A DNA stretch of 64,000 bases from Pseudorhodoplanes sp. (lineage in GTDB: Bacteria; Pseudomonadota; Alphaproteobacteria; Rhizobiales; Xanthobacteraceae): positions 4,441,730-4,505,729 of the forward strand of contig JAVSMS010000001.1 of NCBI GenBank assembly GCA_032027085.1. Reading direction: 5' to 3'. Positions 21,911-29,633 of the stretch are shown here, piece after piece. The position numbers and the translations under genes are program-made. Every line of letters starts with the position of its first letter. Position 1 is the first letter of the stretch. The notes under the pieces are model-generated. The model ran no database searches and was not told the DNA's origin. It saw nothing but the letters and a program-made list of their open reading frames with translations.

Positions 21911-23443
21911 ATGAAGAGGCTTACGGGGTTATTTGGACGAACCGCACATTCCAACGGCAGCGCAAGTTCAGCGCTTGCAGATACGGCATCGCAGCCGCCG
22001 GTCACCATTCAATCGCCAATCGACGAAGCCGGCCTTGAGAATCTCGGCAGCCGCATCGGCGCCGCCAACGAAGGCTTGCGCGGACTGCTGATCGAAGCCT
22101 CCCGCAAATTCGAGGAACTCGACGCGCTGAAGTCGACATTCGGCAATATCGTCACCCCCGTCGGCGATATGCTGCGCGAACTCGAGCAGGAAAAGTCGCA
22201 GAACGCGAGTCTGCGCAATCTGCTGGCCGAAGTGCGATCCAACCTCGACGCATTGCGCGCCGAGCACGTCCAGACCGAAAAAGAGCGCGCCACGCTCAAG
22301 CAGGACAACACCCTGCTGCGGCAGGAAATCGGCGCCGTCCGTCAAGAAGCGCAAGCGCTGGATTCGGTGCGCGCGCAACTGGCCGACGAAGTCACGGCCC
22401 AGCACAGTCAGATCGTTCAGCTCGAGCGGCAACTCAGCGCCGAAACCACGCAGCATCGGGCGCTTGCGGACGCGCATCGGCAATTGACCGATGAAATTCA
22501 GGCCGCCGACAAGAAAGCGGTGCGTCTCGAGGCGGATATTCGCGGCCTGCAGGAAAAGCTCGTCCTGACAGACGAGGAGAGGCAGTCGCTGCAGACCTCG
22601 CTGGATCAGAGCATCGCAGACGCCTCGCGCGTGGCGCGCCGTCTGAGTGAAACGGAAACTCTTCTGGGCAACGCCCGCAGCAAGATCAGCGATCTGGAAG
22701 CGGCCGTCACCAATGGCGAAGCCGAACGCAATGCACTGCAGCTCCGCTTTGACGAGGCGAACGAGCAGCACCAGACTGAAACATCCGCCCTGTCAAACCG
22801 TCTGGGCTCGGTGCAGTCGCGCGCGGCGGCTTCGGAAAAACTGCTCGCCGAGGTGCGGCAGGCGCTTGCGGAGCGCACCGAGGAAAGCCGGGAATGGGAG
22901 CGCAAGGCAACGGAGGCAGAAACCGCGCGCATCACAACCGAAAAGAAGCTGCAACAGATCGAAGCCGACAACGAGGCTTTGGAGCAGCAGCTTGCCGAGC
23001 TGACCCAATCGCGCGCGACGCTGATGGAACGCTCCAGTGCAGTCAGCAAGACCTTGAAGCAGCGCGAAGCGGCGCTGGCCCGCGCCGAGGAAAAGAACGC
23101 CGCACTCGCCGAGCGCGTCAAGCAGCTTGAAAGCGATCACTACGTACTGCGCGAGGCCGACGAAAAGCGTCTGGCAGAACTCAATGCCACCCTCAGCCGC
23201 GAGCGCATGGCCCGCGCCGTCGCCGAAGGTGCACTGGCCTCCTCGCGCCGCGACTTCGCTCGTGTCCAGCAGGAAATCGCCAACATCAATACGCAAAAGA
23301 CAGTGAAAACGGCGCAAACTCCGGCAACGCTGGCAAAACGGGTCAAATCCAATTTTGGCAAGACCCCTGCCCCAACCAGCGAGCCTGCCTCGAAAAGCCG
23401 GAACCCCAAGAAGCCGGCCGAGGATCAAGTCGCGAAGAACTGA
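21911..23443 (+). CDS. Crescentin-like coiled-coil protein A
   Basis: 510 residues, ATG behind GGGGG. A short N-terminal head (MKRLTGLFGRT, then Ser/Ala-rich) leads into a motif NEGLRGLLIEASRKFEELD with TFGNIVTPVGDML. The rest, to about residue 470, is one long coiled coil rich in Glu, Gln, Ala and Arg, followed by a basic Lys/Pro tail. This head-rod-tail plan resembles intermediate-filament-like crescentin and related alphaproteobacterial scaffolds that set cell curvature or width. It is a clear paralogue of the protein at 26563 (NEx-LR-LLIEA-x-K-x-x-ELD and a shared RER-x4-AEGAL end). Function is inferred from architecture. Confidence 0.7.
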   Translation: MKRLTGLFGRTAHSNGSASSALADTASQPPVTIQSPIDEAGLENLGSRIGAANEGLRGLLIEASRKFEELDALKSTFGNIVTPVGDMLRELEQEKSQNASLRNLLAEVRSNLDALRAEHVQTEKERATLKQDNTLLRQEIGAVRQEAQALDSVRAQLADEVTAQHSQIVQLERQLSAETTQHRALADAHRQLTDEIQAADKKAVRLEADIRGLQEKLVLTDEERQSLQTSLDQSIADASRVARRLSETETLLGNARSKISDLEAAVTNGEAERNALQLRFDEANEQHQTETSALSNRLGSVQSRAAASEKLLAEVRQALAERTEESREWERKATEAETARITTEKKLQQIEADNEALEQQLAELTQSRATLMERSSAVSKTLKQREAALARAEEKNAALAERVKQLESDHYVLREADEKRLAELNATLSRERMARAVAEGALASSRRDFARVQQEIANINTQKTVKTAQTPATLAKRVKSNFGKTPAPTSEPASKSRNPKKPAEDQVAKN

Positions 23444-23466
23444 TCAGATTGTTGCCCAGCCAGCAA

Positions 23467-23494
23467 ACGGCGCCGGCCAGGCCGGCGCCGTTTT
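23467..23494 (+). terminator. Terminator after coiled-coil gene A
   Basis: A perfect 11-base-pair stem ACGGCGCCGGC / GCCGGCGCCGT with a 3-base loop, then TTTTCGTTT. It also lies close to the end of the convergent ferritin-like gene. Confidence 0.85.
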
Positions 23495-23503
23495 CGTTTG
23501 TGA

Positions 23504-24010
23504 TCAGCTTGCCGCCTTGCGATTGACTTTGCTCTCGGCGACCGAGGTCAGCTTCTTGTCCGCGGCCTTTTCCTCCTCCAGCGTCTTTTGCAGGATTGTG
23601 GCGCAATCATCGCGGCCCAGTTGATGTGCCCACGCGACCAGCGTTCCATAGCGCGTGATTTCGTAGTGCTCGACGGCCTGCGCCGCAGCGATGATCGCCG
23701 CATCGAGAACTTCCTTATCGTCGACTTCGCCGGCAATCTCATCGGCTTCTTCGATGATGCCGTCGATGGCCGGACAATCCACGCCCTGCGGCTGCGTGCC
23801 ATGCAGCTTGAAAACCTGTTCGAGGCGCGCGACGTGGTTTTTTGTTTCCTCGAGATGGCTTTTCAAGCCCTTCGACAAATCCTTGTCGGAAACTTTCTCG
23901 ATCATGTCGGGCAGGGATTTCAGGATCTGGTTCTCGGCGTAATAAATGTCCTGGAGCGTGTGGACAAAGAGATCGTCCATGTTCTTGATGTCGGCAGAAA
24001 ACAGGCCCAT
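23504..24010 (-). CDS. Ferritin-like YciE/DUF892 protein
   Basis: 168 residues from the ATG at 24010 (AAGGAACC upstream). Helical-bundle protein with LQDIYYAENQILKSLPDM, then LEETKNHVARLEQVF and a late AAAQAVEHYEITRYGTL helix. The Glu and His residues spaced on these helices form the di-iron-type site of the family. YciE-type proteins are linked to stress and stationary phase; the exact reaction is unknown. It is convergent with coiled-coil gene A. Confidence 0.88.
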   Translation of the reverse strand: MGLFSADIKNMDDLFVHTLQDIYYAENQILKSLPDMIEKVSDKDLSKGLKSHLEETKNHVARLEQVFKLHGTQPQGVDCPAIDGIIEEADEIAGEVDDKEVLDAAIIAAAQAVEHYEITRYGTLVAWAHQLGRDDCATILQKTLEEEKAADKKLTSVAESKVNRKAAS

Positions 24011-24243
24011 GACCGGTTCCTTTCTGTTTGCAGTCTGGATTTGCGTTGAAGGCAAGAAGCGATTGAGCACTTCCCGTGCCGATCAACGTGCTCGCCCCAC
24101 CAGCGTTCCGGCGCCGCGTTCGATATCGTGGAACCTCCGGCGCCATGCTGCGTTTTGCATTGCAGCGCAATTCAGGACCGAACCCGATGTCGCCGTTCCC
24201 TACCCGCGCGTCGCAATGCCGACGCAATGCCTATTATTGCCGG

Positions 24244-24414
24244 ATGCTCGCGATTGACGCGATCAGCACCGCCGACCGCGTCTGTCTGAGGACCATGCAG
24301 CGCGCGTGGCTGGCGCTGGCAGAAAACGAAGACTGGCTGAACGGCATGGCGACCGGCGAGATATCACCAGGAGCAATCCGACATGGCCCGCACATCCCGC
24401 AGCCAAAGATCTGA
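24244..24414 (+). CDS. Possible small protein, uncertain
   Basis: 56 residues if read from the ATG at 24244 (MLAIDAISTADRVCL, then RTMQRAWLALAENEDWLNGM). The Trp-containing helix looks protein-like and the frame runs into the start of the next gene with a 32-base overlap. The start could be further upstream (24076). There is no clear ribosome binding site. The 24011-24243 stretch before it holds no other feature I can support. Confidence 0.3.
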   Translation: MLAIDAISTADRVCLRTMQRAWLALAENEDWLNGMATGEISPGAIRHGPHIPQPKI

Positions 24415-24673
24415 CTTCATCACCACCATCACCGACACAATAGCCAGCCATCCGCGGCTCAGCGCCGCGGTCGCATTTCAGATGGGCGTGCTGCTGGGCC
24501 AGGCGATGAATAACCGCACGGGCACAATGAGGGCGCTGCGGCGGGGCATCGAAGCGGCACCAGGCGCGCTCGCCTCCGCCTTGCCGGACTTCGGCTTTTT
24601 CGACAGCAAGACCCCGCAGCCGACGCCAAAACGCCGCCGCAAAACGTCGCGCCGGCGTCGTCGGAAAGGCTGA
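24383..24673 (+). CDS. Small basic protein, uncharacterised
   Basis: 96 residues with AGGAG upstream of the ATG. The first two thirds form helices with a mildly hydrophobic stretch (LSAAVAFQMGVLLGQAM). The C-terminus is very basic (KRRRKTSRRRRRK), suggesting contact with nucleic acid or membrane. No known family recognised. Antisense frames here are shadows. Confidence 0.55.
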   Translation: MARTSRSQRSDFITTITDTIASHPRLSAAVAFQMGVLLGQAMNNRTGTMRALRRGIEAAPGALASALPDFGFFDSKTPQPTPKRRRKTSRRRRRKG

Positions 24674-24777
24674 TTGCGGCATTGAACCTTCCTCGAGCGG
24701 GCCGCGACAAACGATCATCGCAACGGCAATGGCGGGGCGTGTCTTGCCATGCTCACTCGTTTGAAAGGTGAATTGCC

Positions 24778-25098
24778 ATGAAACTCGCTTCCCTCACTCT
24801 CGCCGCCGTGATCGCTGCCACGTCACTGACCGCGCCGGCCTTCGCCGCCGGCAAAGGTTCGGGCATCGCCGCATCGCAGACGGAAGAATTCTCCGCCTCA
24901 AAGAAAAAACGCGTCTACTCGCCCTTCTACAGATATGTCGATCCCTATACGGGCGAAGTGATTACGCGATATCGCCCCGATTATCTGGTCCCGTCGAATG
25001 ATTTCGACGGCGGCTATTATGCCGGCGAATATGCTTACCGTCGGGCGCTCGGCCAATGCGTCGAGGATCTCGGCTACGGTCGCTTCAAGGGCTGCTGA
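24778..25098 (+). CDS. Small secreted protein, paralogue 1 (QC-x-DLGYGRF-x-C)
   Basis: 106 residues. A signal peptide (MKLASLTLAAVIAATS, cleavage after AFA at about residue 22) is followed by a Tyr/Arg/Pro-rich mature chain and a C-terminal motif GQCVEDLGYGRFKGC. The two cysteines could form a disulfide. The next gene (25253) ends in the same motif, so the two are tandem paralogues. RBS AAAGG upstream. Function unknown; likely periplasmic or secreted. Confidence 0.75.
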   Translation: MKLASLTLAAVIAATSLTAPAFAAGKGSGIAASQTEEFSASKKKRVYSPFYRYVDPYTGEVITRYRPDYLVPSNDFDGGYYAGEYAYRRALGQCVEDLGYGRFKGC

Positions 25099-25121
25099 TC
25101 ATCCGGCATCGCGAGTAGAAG

Positions 25122-25142
25122 GCGGACCTTCGGGTCCGCTTT
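25122..25142 (+). terminator. Terminator after secreted paralogue 1
   Basis: GCGGACC-TTCG-GGTCCGC perfect stem with a stable UUCG loop, then TTTC. It separates the two secreted-protein genes into two transcripts. Confidence 0.75.
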
Positions 25143-25252
25143 CATCGCATGCCTGCCGCGTGTTTTGACACGTAGGCGTGACTCGCCATCCTGCTCGTCC
25201 ATGTCTAGTTTGGCTGTGACAAGACATGAGAGTGGACAAACGAGAGGTCACG

Positions 25253-25561
25253 ATGATGTTGCGCTTGGCATCCTGCTTCTGCGCGGCCGCGTTGCTGGCA
25301 ATCCCGGTTTCGGCAGCAGCGAGCGATGTCGCATCGGGACTGCATCAGGTCGACGAATGGTCATCGGCCAGCAAGCCAAAACGCAAGCGCGCGGTTACCG
25401 TCTATCCTGATTATTATCCGCCCTATCGATATGGCTGGCGCGGCGCCGATCCCTCCTTCGATCAGGACGGGCGGCCCTATCGCAATCCGTTCCCCGGCCA
25501 ATGCATGGTCGATCTGGGCTACGGCCGCTTCGAAAGCTGCGACCAGGTCGGCGGACGCTGA
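25253..25561 (+). CDS. Small secreted protein, paralogue 2 (QC-x-DLGYGRF-x-C)
   Basis: 102 residues from the ATG at 25253, behind GAGAGG. Signal peptide with cleavage near VSAAAS, then a Lys/Arg patch (SKPKRKRAVTV), a Tyr/Pro-rich middle and the C-terminal GQCMVDLGYGRFESC. It matches paralogue 1 in layout and end motif but differs in the middle. In-frame ATG at 25226 would hide the signal peptide. Function unknown. Confidence 0.75.
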   Translation: MMLRLASCFCAAALLAIPVSAAASDVASGLHQVDEWSSASKPKRKRAVTVYPDYYPPYRYGWRGADPSFDQDGRPYRNPFPGQCMVDLGYGRFESCDQVGGR

Positions 25562-25576
25562 CTGCTTACGCGATAA

Positions 25577-25603
25577 AAAAGCCGGCCATCGCGGCCGGCT
25601 TTT
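25577..25603. terminator. Bidirectional terminator
   Basis: AAAAGCCGGCC-ATCGC-GGCCGGCTTTT, a perfect stem with A and T ends between convergent genes ending at 25561 and 25627. Confidence 0.85.
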
Positions 25604-25626
25604 CGTAATCAGCTTGGCGGCGGGAA

Positions 25627-26085
25627 TTAGCCGCGCTTTTTGCCCTTCGGCCGATCCCAGCCGTAATAATCAAACCAGTAGTTCATCGCCCAGCCGCCGA
25701 CGAACGGCACAACGCAGTTCGCGGTCGACACAAACACTTCGCGCTGAGTCAGCGGGCGGTTCACGACAATCGTGCCGACGATCGGCGACACCGCCATGCA
25801 GCCGATGGTGGCGGCACCATAGGCGAAGCCCGAATTGCTGACCGAGCCGAAGGTCTGCGCGCTGTCCTTGATCGCGAAATAGGCGCCGGTGGCGGCACCG
25901 CCGACAACGAGATTTGAGGTGGCGAGACGGGGGTCACGGACGGTCCAGGGACCGGTCCACCAATAGGCCCACGGCGCGGCCGGAGTGACGACGACTTTCG
26001 CCTTCTTCTTCGCAGCTTCCGCTGTACCGCCCATCAACATGAGGGCTGCGGCGAGCGCCGCGAAAACAGTACCGATTCTCTTCAT
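25627..26085 (-). CDS. Exported small protein with hydrophobic segments
   Basis: 152 residues from the ATG at 26085 behind AGGGGGG. Signal peptide (MKRIGTVFAALAAALMLM, cleavage after AEA), then a Lys-rich linker, a Trp-rich patch (WAYWWTGPW) and two Gly/Ala-rich hydrophobic stretches (LVVGGAATGAYFAI; AATIGCMAVSPIVGTIVV). Three-Trp/Tyr C-terminus ending in a basic tail (PKGKKRG). Probably an envelope protein. No family recognised. Confidence 0.65.
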   Translation of the reverse strand: MKRIGTVFAALAAALMLMGGTAEAAKKKAKVVVTPAAPWAYWWTGPWTVRDPRLATSNLVVGGAATGAYFAIKDSAQTFGSVSNSGFAYGAATIGCMAVSPIVGTIVVNRPLTQREVFVSTANCVVPFVGGWAMNYWFDYYGWDRPKGKKRG

Positions 26086-26562
26086 AAACCCCCCTTTGCT
26101 GCCGGTCGGTAGGGAGCCGGTCAGACAGGACTGAATCGGCGGACAGCCCGCCGATTTCGGCGGCAGTTTGAGAATATTTGCATGCCGAAGTCGAGCCGGG
26201 TTCCATGCGTTTTTCACAAGTGTTGCAGCTAAACCACGGTTTTGCCGGCCTTTTGCCTCCCCCTGCCCGGGTCCGATCTGCGGTCCTGCATGTCCAGCCC
26301 GGCACGGACAGCGGACACATCGCCCGCCGTCAACACTGCGAATCACCGTGCCTGCAACGTCCGAATGCGGTCGCGTTGGTCAGGCTGCCCGCCGGAGACA
26401 ATGCAGCGGTGACTCGCATCCACAAATGCCGCGCACAACGGCCCTCGCCGCTGCGAACTTCTATCCACGGTTCCTGCGCTTTCAGCTAGGCTATGCGAAG
26501 GTATAAGTGATTCGAGCAGCGTCGCTTCGGCCGGGCGGATACGGCGCAGGAGACTTGCACAC
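26086..26562. other. 477-base gene-free stretch
   Basis: Upstream of both the exported protein (minus strand) and coiled-coil gene B (plus strand). It holds a perfect hairpin ATCGGCGG-ACAGC-CCGCCGAT (26135-26155), which on the minus strand lies in the leader of the exported protein. Short frames are present on both strands, but none has a convincing start. No CtrA-type box here, unlike upstream of coiled-coil gene A. Confidence 0.4.
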
Positions 26563-28047
26563 ATGAGCAAATTCGGGGGCTTTCTCGGCCGGAAAGCGGA
26601 GGCGGCGGGCGCAGACAATGCGTCGGCCAATAATGTTCCGGACAATGTCGAAAGACTTCCGCTGCGCGCTGAGGCCGGCGAGACCGAACCGATAGCTGCG
26701 ATCATCAACGGCAAGGATCTCGATATCGACGACGAATTGTTCTCGCCGCTGGCGATCCAGCTCGGCGAGGAGAACGAGTCGGTGCGCAATCTCCTGATCG
26801 AGGCCACCAACAAGATACGCGAGCTCGATTCCATCCGCGACGCCTTCGGCAAGCTGGTCGAACCGGTCAGCAAGACGCTGAAAGCCTATGAGCAGGAAAA
26901 GAGCGAAAAGCTCTCGCTGCAATCCACCCTCGCCGAGTTGCGCAACGCCTACAACAAGACGCGCGGCGAACTGGCGGCCTATGAGAAGAAATCGGCGGCG
27001 CTGGAGACTGAATGCATCCGCCTGCGGCAGGATTTCTCGGTGACGCAGCAGAATTTGCGCACCGCCGAAGCCACCAAGACCGAGCAGGCGGTGGAACTGC
27101 AGAACCATCGTGCCGCCATTGCCGAACTCGACCGTCGCCTCAAGCACGAGATCGCCGAGCGCGAATCCTTCCGCGAGGAGCATCGCCGGCTGGGCGACCG
27201 CCTCGCCGCCGCCGATAAGCGCATCGTGCAGCTCGAATCCGAAGGCGACACGGCGCGCCAGAAGCTGGTCGTGGCCGAACGCGAAAAGGCAACGCTGCAA
27301 TCCAATTTCGACAATGCCAGCGCCGAGACGGCACGGCTGTCGCGCAAGATCGTCGAGTCCGAAAACACCGTCGCCGCGATGCAGGGACGCGTGCGCCAGA
27401 TCGAGGTGAATTTCACCGAACTCAGCGCCGACCGCGCCCGCATCGCGCAGGCGCTGGACGAGGAGCGGCAGCGTCACCAGAACGAGAGCCGCGCCCAACA
27501 GGCGCGCCTCGAGGCGCTCCAGACACGCGCCATCACCACCGAGAAGCTGCTCGACGAGGCGCGCGCCGCCTTGCTCGCGCGCGCCGAGGAAATCCGCACC
27601 TTCGAACGCCGCTCGATTGAAGCGAATTTGACGCGCAACGCCCTGGAAAGCCGGCTGAGCGAGATGCAGAACGCGGAAGCGCAACGCAATGCCGAGCTGA
27701 ACGATGCCGAACAGGCGCGCATGGCGCTGAACGAGCGCGTCGCGGCCCTGACCAAGGCGGTGAAGACCCGCGAAACCGCACTCGCGCGCGCAGAAGAGCG
27801 CATCGCCATGCTCAGCGACCGCGTCTCGCGGCTGGAAAGCGAGTTGCAGGCCAACAGCTACGGCGCCGAGAAGCAGATCGAGGAACTCACCTCCGCTCTG
27901 CAGCGCGAACGCGCCGAACGGGCGATGGCGGAAGGTGCGCTGGAAACCGGGCGCCGCGATCTCGCCCGTCTTCTGCGCGAAGTCGCGGCCCTGCAGCAGG
28001 ACCGCGCCAACGGCGAGCTCGATCCGCGCTTCTTCACCGCGGCGTAA
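26563..28047 (+). CDS. Crescentin-like coiled-coil protein B
   Basis: 494 residues, AGGAG upstream. The head (MSKFGGFLGRKAE, then an acidic linker) is followed by NESVRNLLIEATNKIRELDSI and FGKLVEPVSKTLKAYEQEK, the same block as in protein A. A coiled coil then runs nearly to the end, closing with RERAERAMAEGALETGRRDLARLL. It is a paralogue of 21911-23443 separated by about 3 kb of unrelated genes. A shape-determining or polar scaffold role is plausible by analogy to crescentin. The long antisense frame opposite (26491-28362) is an artefact of codon bias. Confidence 0.7.
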   Translation: MSKFGGFLGRKAEAAGADNASANNVPDNVERLPLRAEAGETEPIAAIINGKDLDIDDELFSPLAIQLGEENESVRNLLIEATNKIRELDSIRDAFGKLVEPVSKTLKAYEQEKSEKLSLQSTLAELRNAYNKTRGELAAYEKKSAALETECIRLRQDFSVTQQNLRTAEATKTEQAVELQNHRAAIAELDRRLKHEIAERESFREEHRRLGDRLAAADKRIVQLESEGDTARQKLVVAEREKATLQSNFDNASAETARLSRKIVESENTVAAMQGRVRQIEVNFTELSADRARIAQALDEERQRHQNESRAQQARLEALQTRAITTEKLLDEARAALLARAEEIRTFERRSIEANLTRNALESRLSEMQNAEAQRNAELNDAEQARMALNERVAALTKAVKTRETALARAEERIAMLSDRVSRLESELQANSYGAEKQIEELTSALQRERAERAMAEGALETGRRDLARLLREVAALQQDRANGELDPRFFTAA

Positions 28048-28075
28048 GCGACATTCGTTTCGGGGTTGGGGCAAG

Positions 28076-28110
28076 TCGCCGGGCGCAAGCCCGGCGATTT
28101 TGTTTTTTGG
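28076..28110 (+). terminator. Terminator after coiled-coil gene B
   Basis: TCGCCGGGC-GCAA-GCCCGGCGA perfect stem with a GCAA tetraloop, then TTTTGTTTTTT. Confidence 0.9.
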
Positions 28111-28373
28111 TTTTCCTCTCCCCGCCCTGCCGGAAGTCGGAAGGAGGTGGCGAGCAGCGGAGCTGCCAGCCGAATGATGAGGCGCTCCAAAAGACACGTG
28201 CCGGTGAGACGCTCCCACCCGCCGGCCTCTTGCTAATGCTTCGGGTCGCCCCTGCGACAGCGGGAACCCATATTCCAAAGCGCATCTGTGGTCATGGACC
28301 CGCTTGTGCGGAGGCGACTTTTCGCCCGCATGGAGCGAGGAGGAATGTGGGATTGCAAACAAGCGATGATGCA

Positions 28374-28402
28374 GCCCGGATTTCGCTTCGCTCCATCCGG
28401 GC
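28374..28402. repeat. REP-like palindrome
   Basis: GCCCGGAT-N13-ATCCGGGC, inverted repeat just before the helicase gene. Sequences of this type, with TTCGCTTCGCTCC-like centres, are common interspersed elements in Bradyrhizobium relatives (from memory). Confidence 0.5.
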
Positions 28403-28444
28403 TCCGGACTAGAAGGGCAAGTGCCGATTCACTGAAGACCCCCA

Positions 28445-29554
28445 ATGCCCAGCTTCCCTCCGCAACAGGACACCGCGCTGAAAGCCGTCTCCGCCTGGCT
28501 GAATGACAAGCCGGGAGTGAGCGCGCCGCAGACCTTTCGCCTTTTCGGCTATGCCGGCACCGGCAAGACCACACTGGCGCGCCACATCGCCGACGAAGCC
28601 GACGGCAAGGTGCTGTTCGCCGCCTTCACCGGCAAGGCGGCGCAGGTGATGCGGCAGAAGGGCTGCTACAACGCCTCCACCATCCACAGCCTCATCTACA
28701 AGCCGCGCGATCTGATGGACGAAGTTCCAAGCTTCGAATTGTGGGACGATGCCCCCGCCTCGAAAGCGAAGCTCATCATCATCGACGAATGTTCGATGGT
28801 GGATGCCGAACTCGGGCGCGATCTGCTCTCCTTCGGGGTGCCGCTCTTGGTGCTCGGCGATCCGGCGCAGTTGCCGCCGATCCAGGGCGGCGGTTTCTTC
28901 ACCAACGCCGAGCCTGACGCCATGCTGACCGAGGTGCACCGGCAGGCGAAGGACGATCCGATCGTGCGGCTCTCCATGGATATCCGCGAAGGCCGCGCGC
29001 TCGCGCCCGGCAACTATGGCGAGACACATGTTGTGACGAAGAGTGCGCTCGATCCGCAGCGCGTGATCGACGCCGAGCAGGTGCTGGTCGGACGCAACAA
29101 CACGCGGCGCGCCTACAACCTGCGCCTGCGAGAGCGGCGCGGCATTGAAGACCCCTTGCCCGTCTCCGGCGATCGCCTCGTGTGTCTGCGCAACAACCGC
29201 AAGAAGGGCTTGTTCAATGGCGGGCTGTGGACCGTGCGCGAGCGCGGTGGACGCAAGACCGGGCTGATGACGATGCGGCTGCGGCCCGAGGGCTCGGTCG
29301 GCACGCGCGGTATCAAGGTGACGGTGCGGCCGGAATGCTTTCTCGGCGGCATCGAGGACTTCGAGTGGAGCCAGCGCAAGCCATATGACGAGTTCGATTA
29401 CGGCTATGTGCTGACCGTGCACAAAGCGCAGGGCTCGCAATGGGACGATGTGGTCCTGTTTGACGAATCCTTCGCCTTCCAGGACAGCCGCACGCAATGG
29501 CTCTATACCGGGATCACGCGGGCGGCGAAGAAGCTGACGCTTGTGCTCGCCTAG
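28445..29554 (+). CDS. RecD/Dda-like superfamily 1B DNA helicase
   Basis: 369 residues, short for a helicase. Motif I is GYAGTGKTT (about 35-43), motif II IIIDECSMVD, motif III LVLGDPAQLPPI, motif V HKAQGSQWDDV and motif VI LYTGITRAAK. The set and order fit SF1B enzymes such as RecD and phage Dda, which move 5' to 3'. There is no RecB/RecC partner nearby and no N-terminal domain of the RecD2 type, so it is a compact stand-alone helicase. Weak ribosome binding site. Independent of its neighbours. Confidence 0.85.
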   Translation: MPSFPPQQDTALKAVSAWLNDKPGVSAPQTFRLFGYAGTGKTTLARHIADEADGKVLFAAFTGKAAQVMRQKGCYNASTIHSLIYKPRDLMDEVPSFELWDDAPASKAKLIIIDECSMVDAELGRDLLSFGVPLLVLGDPAQLPPIQGGGFFTNAEPDAMLTEVHRQAKDDPIVRLSMDIREGRALAPGNYGETHVVTKSALDPQRVIDAEQVLVGRNNTRRAYNLRLRERRGIEDPLPVSGDRLVCLRNNRKKGLFNGGLWTVRERGGRKTGLMTMRLRPEGSVGTRGIKVTVRPECFLGGIEDFEWSQRKPYDEFDYGYVLTVHKAQGSQWDDVVLFDESFAFQDSRTQWLYTGITRAAKKLTLVLA

Positions 29555-29633
29555 TGCAAGGCACATCCTTCCGATTGATCATCGGGATTCCCCTCAAAGG
29601 CCTGTTAGAGTTACCTTCCAATCAGGGACTCAG

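Larger units (their letters stand above)
28048..28444. other. 397-base intergenic stretch with terminator and repeat remnants
   Basis: Contains the terminator at 28076, fragments of the same GC-rich repeat type as at 5581-5707 (CCTCTCCCCGCCCTGCCGG, then GGAGGTGGCGAGCAGCGGAGC) and the palindrome at 28374-28402. No gene supported. Confidence 0.4.

Noticed and set aside
3517-26514. GANTC (CcrM) sites upstream of fliX/flgI, flagellin 1 and the two coiled-coil genes
   Set aside because: GANTC is too frequent in a genome of this size for its presence in single upstream regions to mean anything without a genome-wide test.
26491-28362. 623-codon open frame on the minus strand opposite coiled-coil gene B
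   Set aside because: Its composition (His, Arg, Gly, Leu without motifs) is typical of antisense frames in GC-rich genes with strong third-position bias, and the plus-strand gene has a ribosome binding site, paralogue and terminator.
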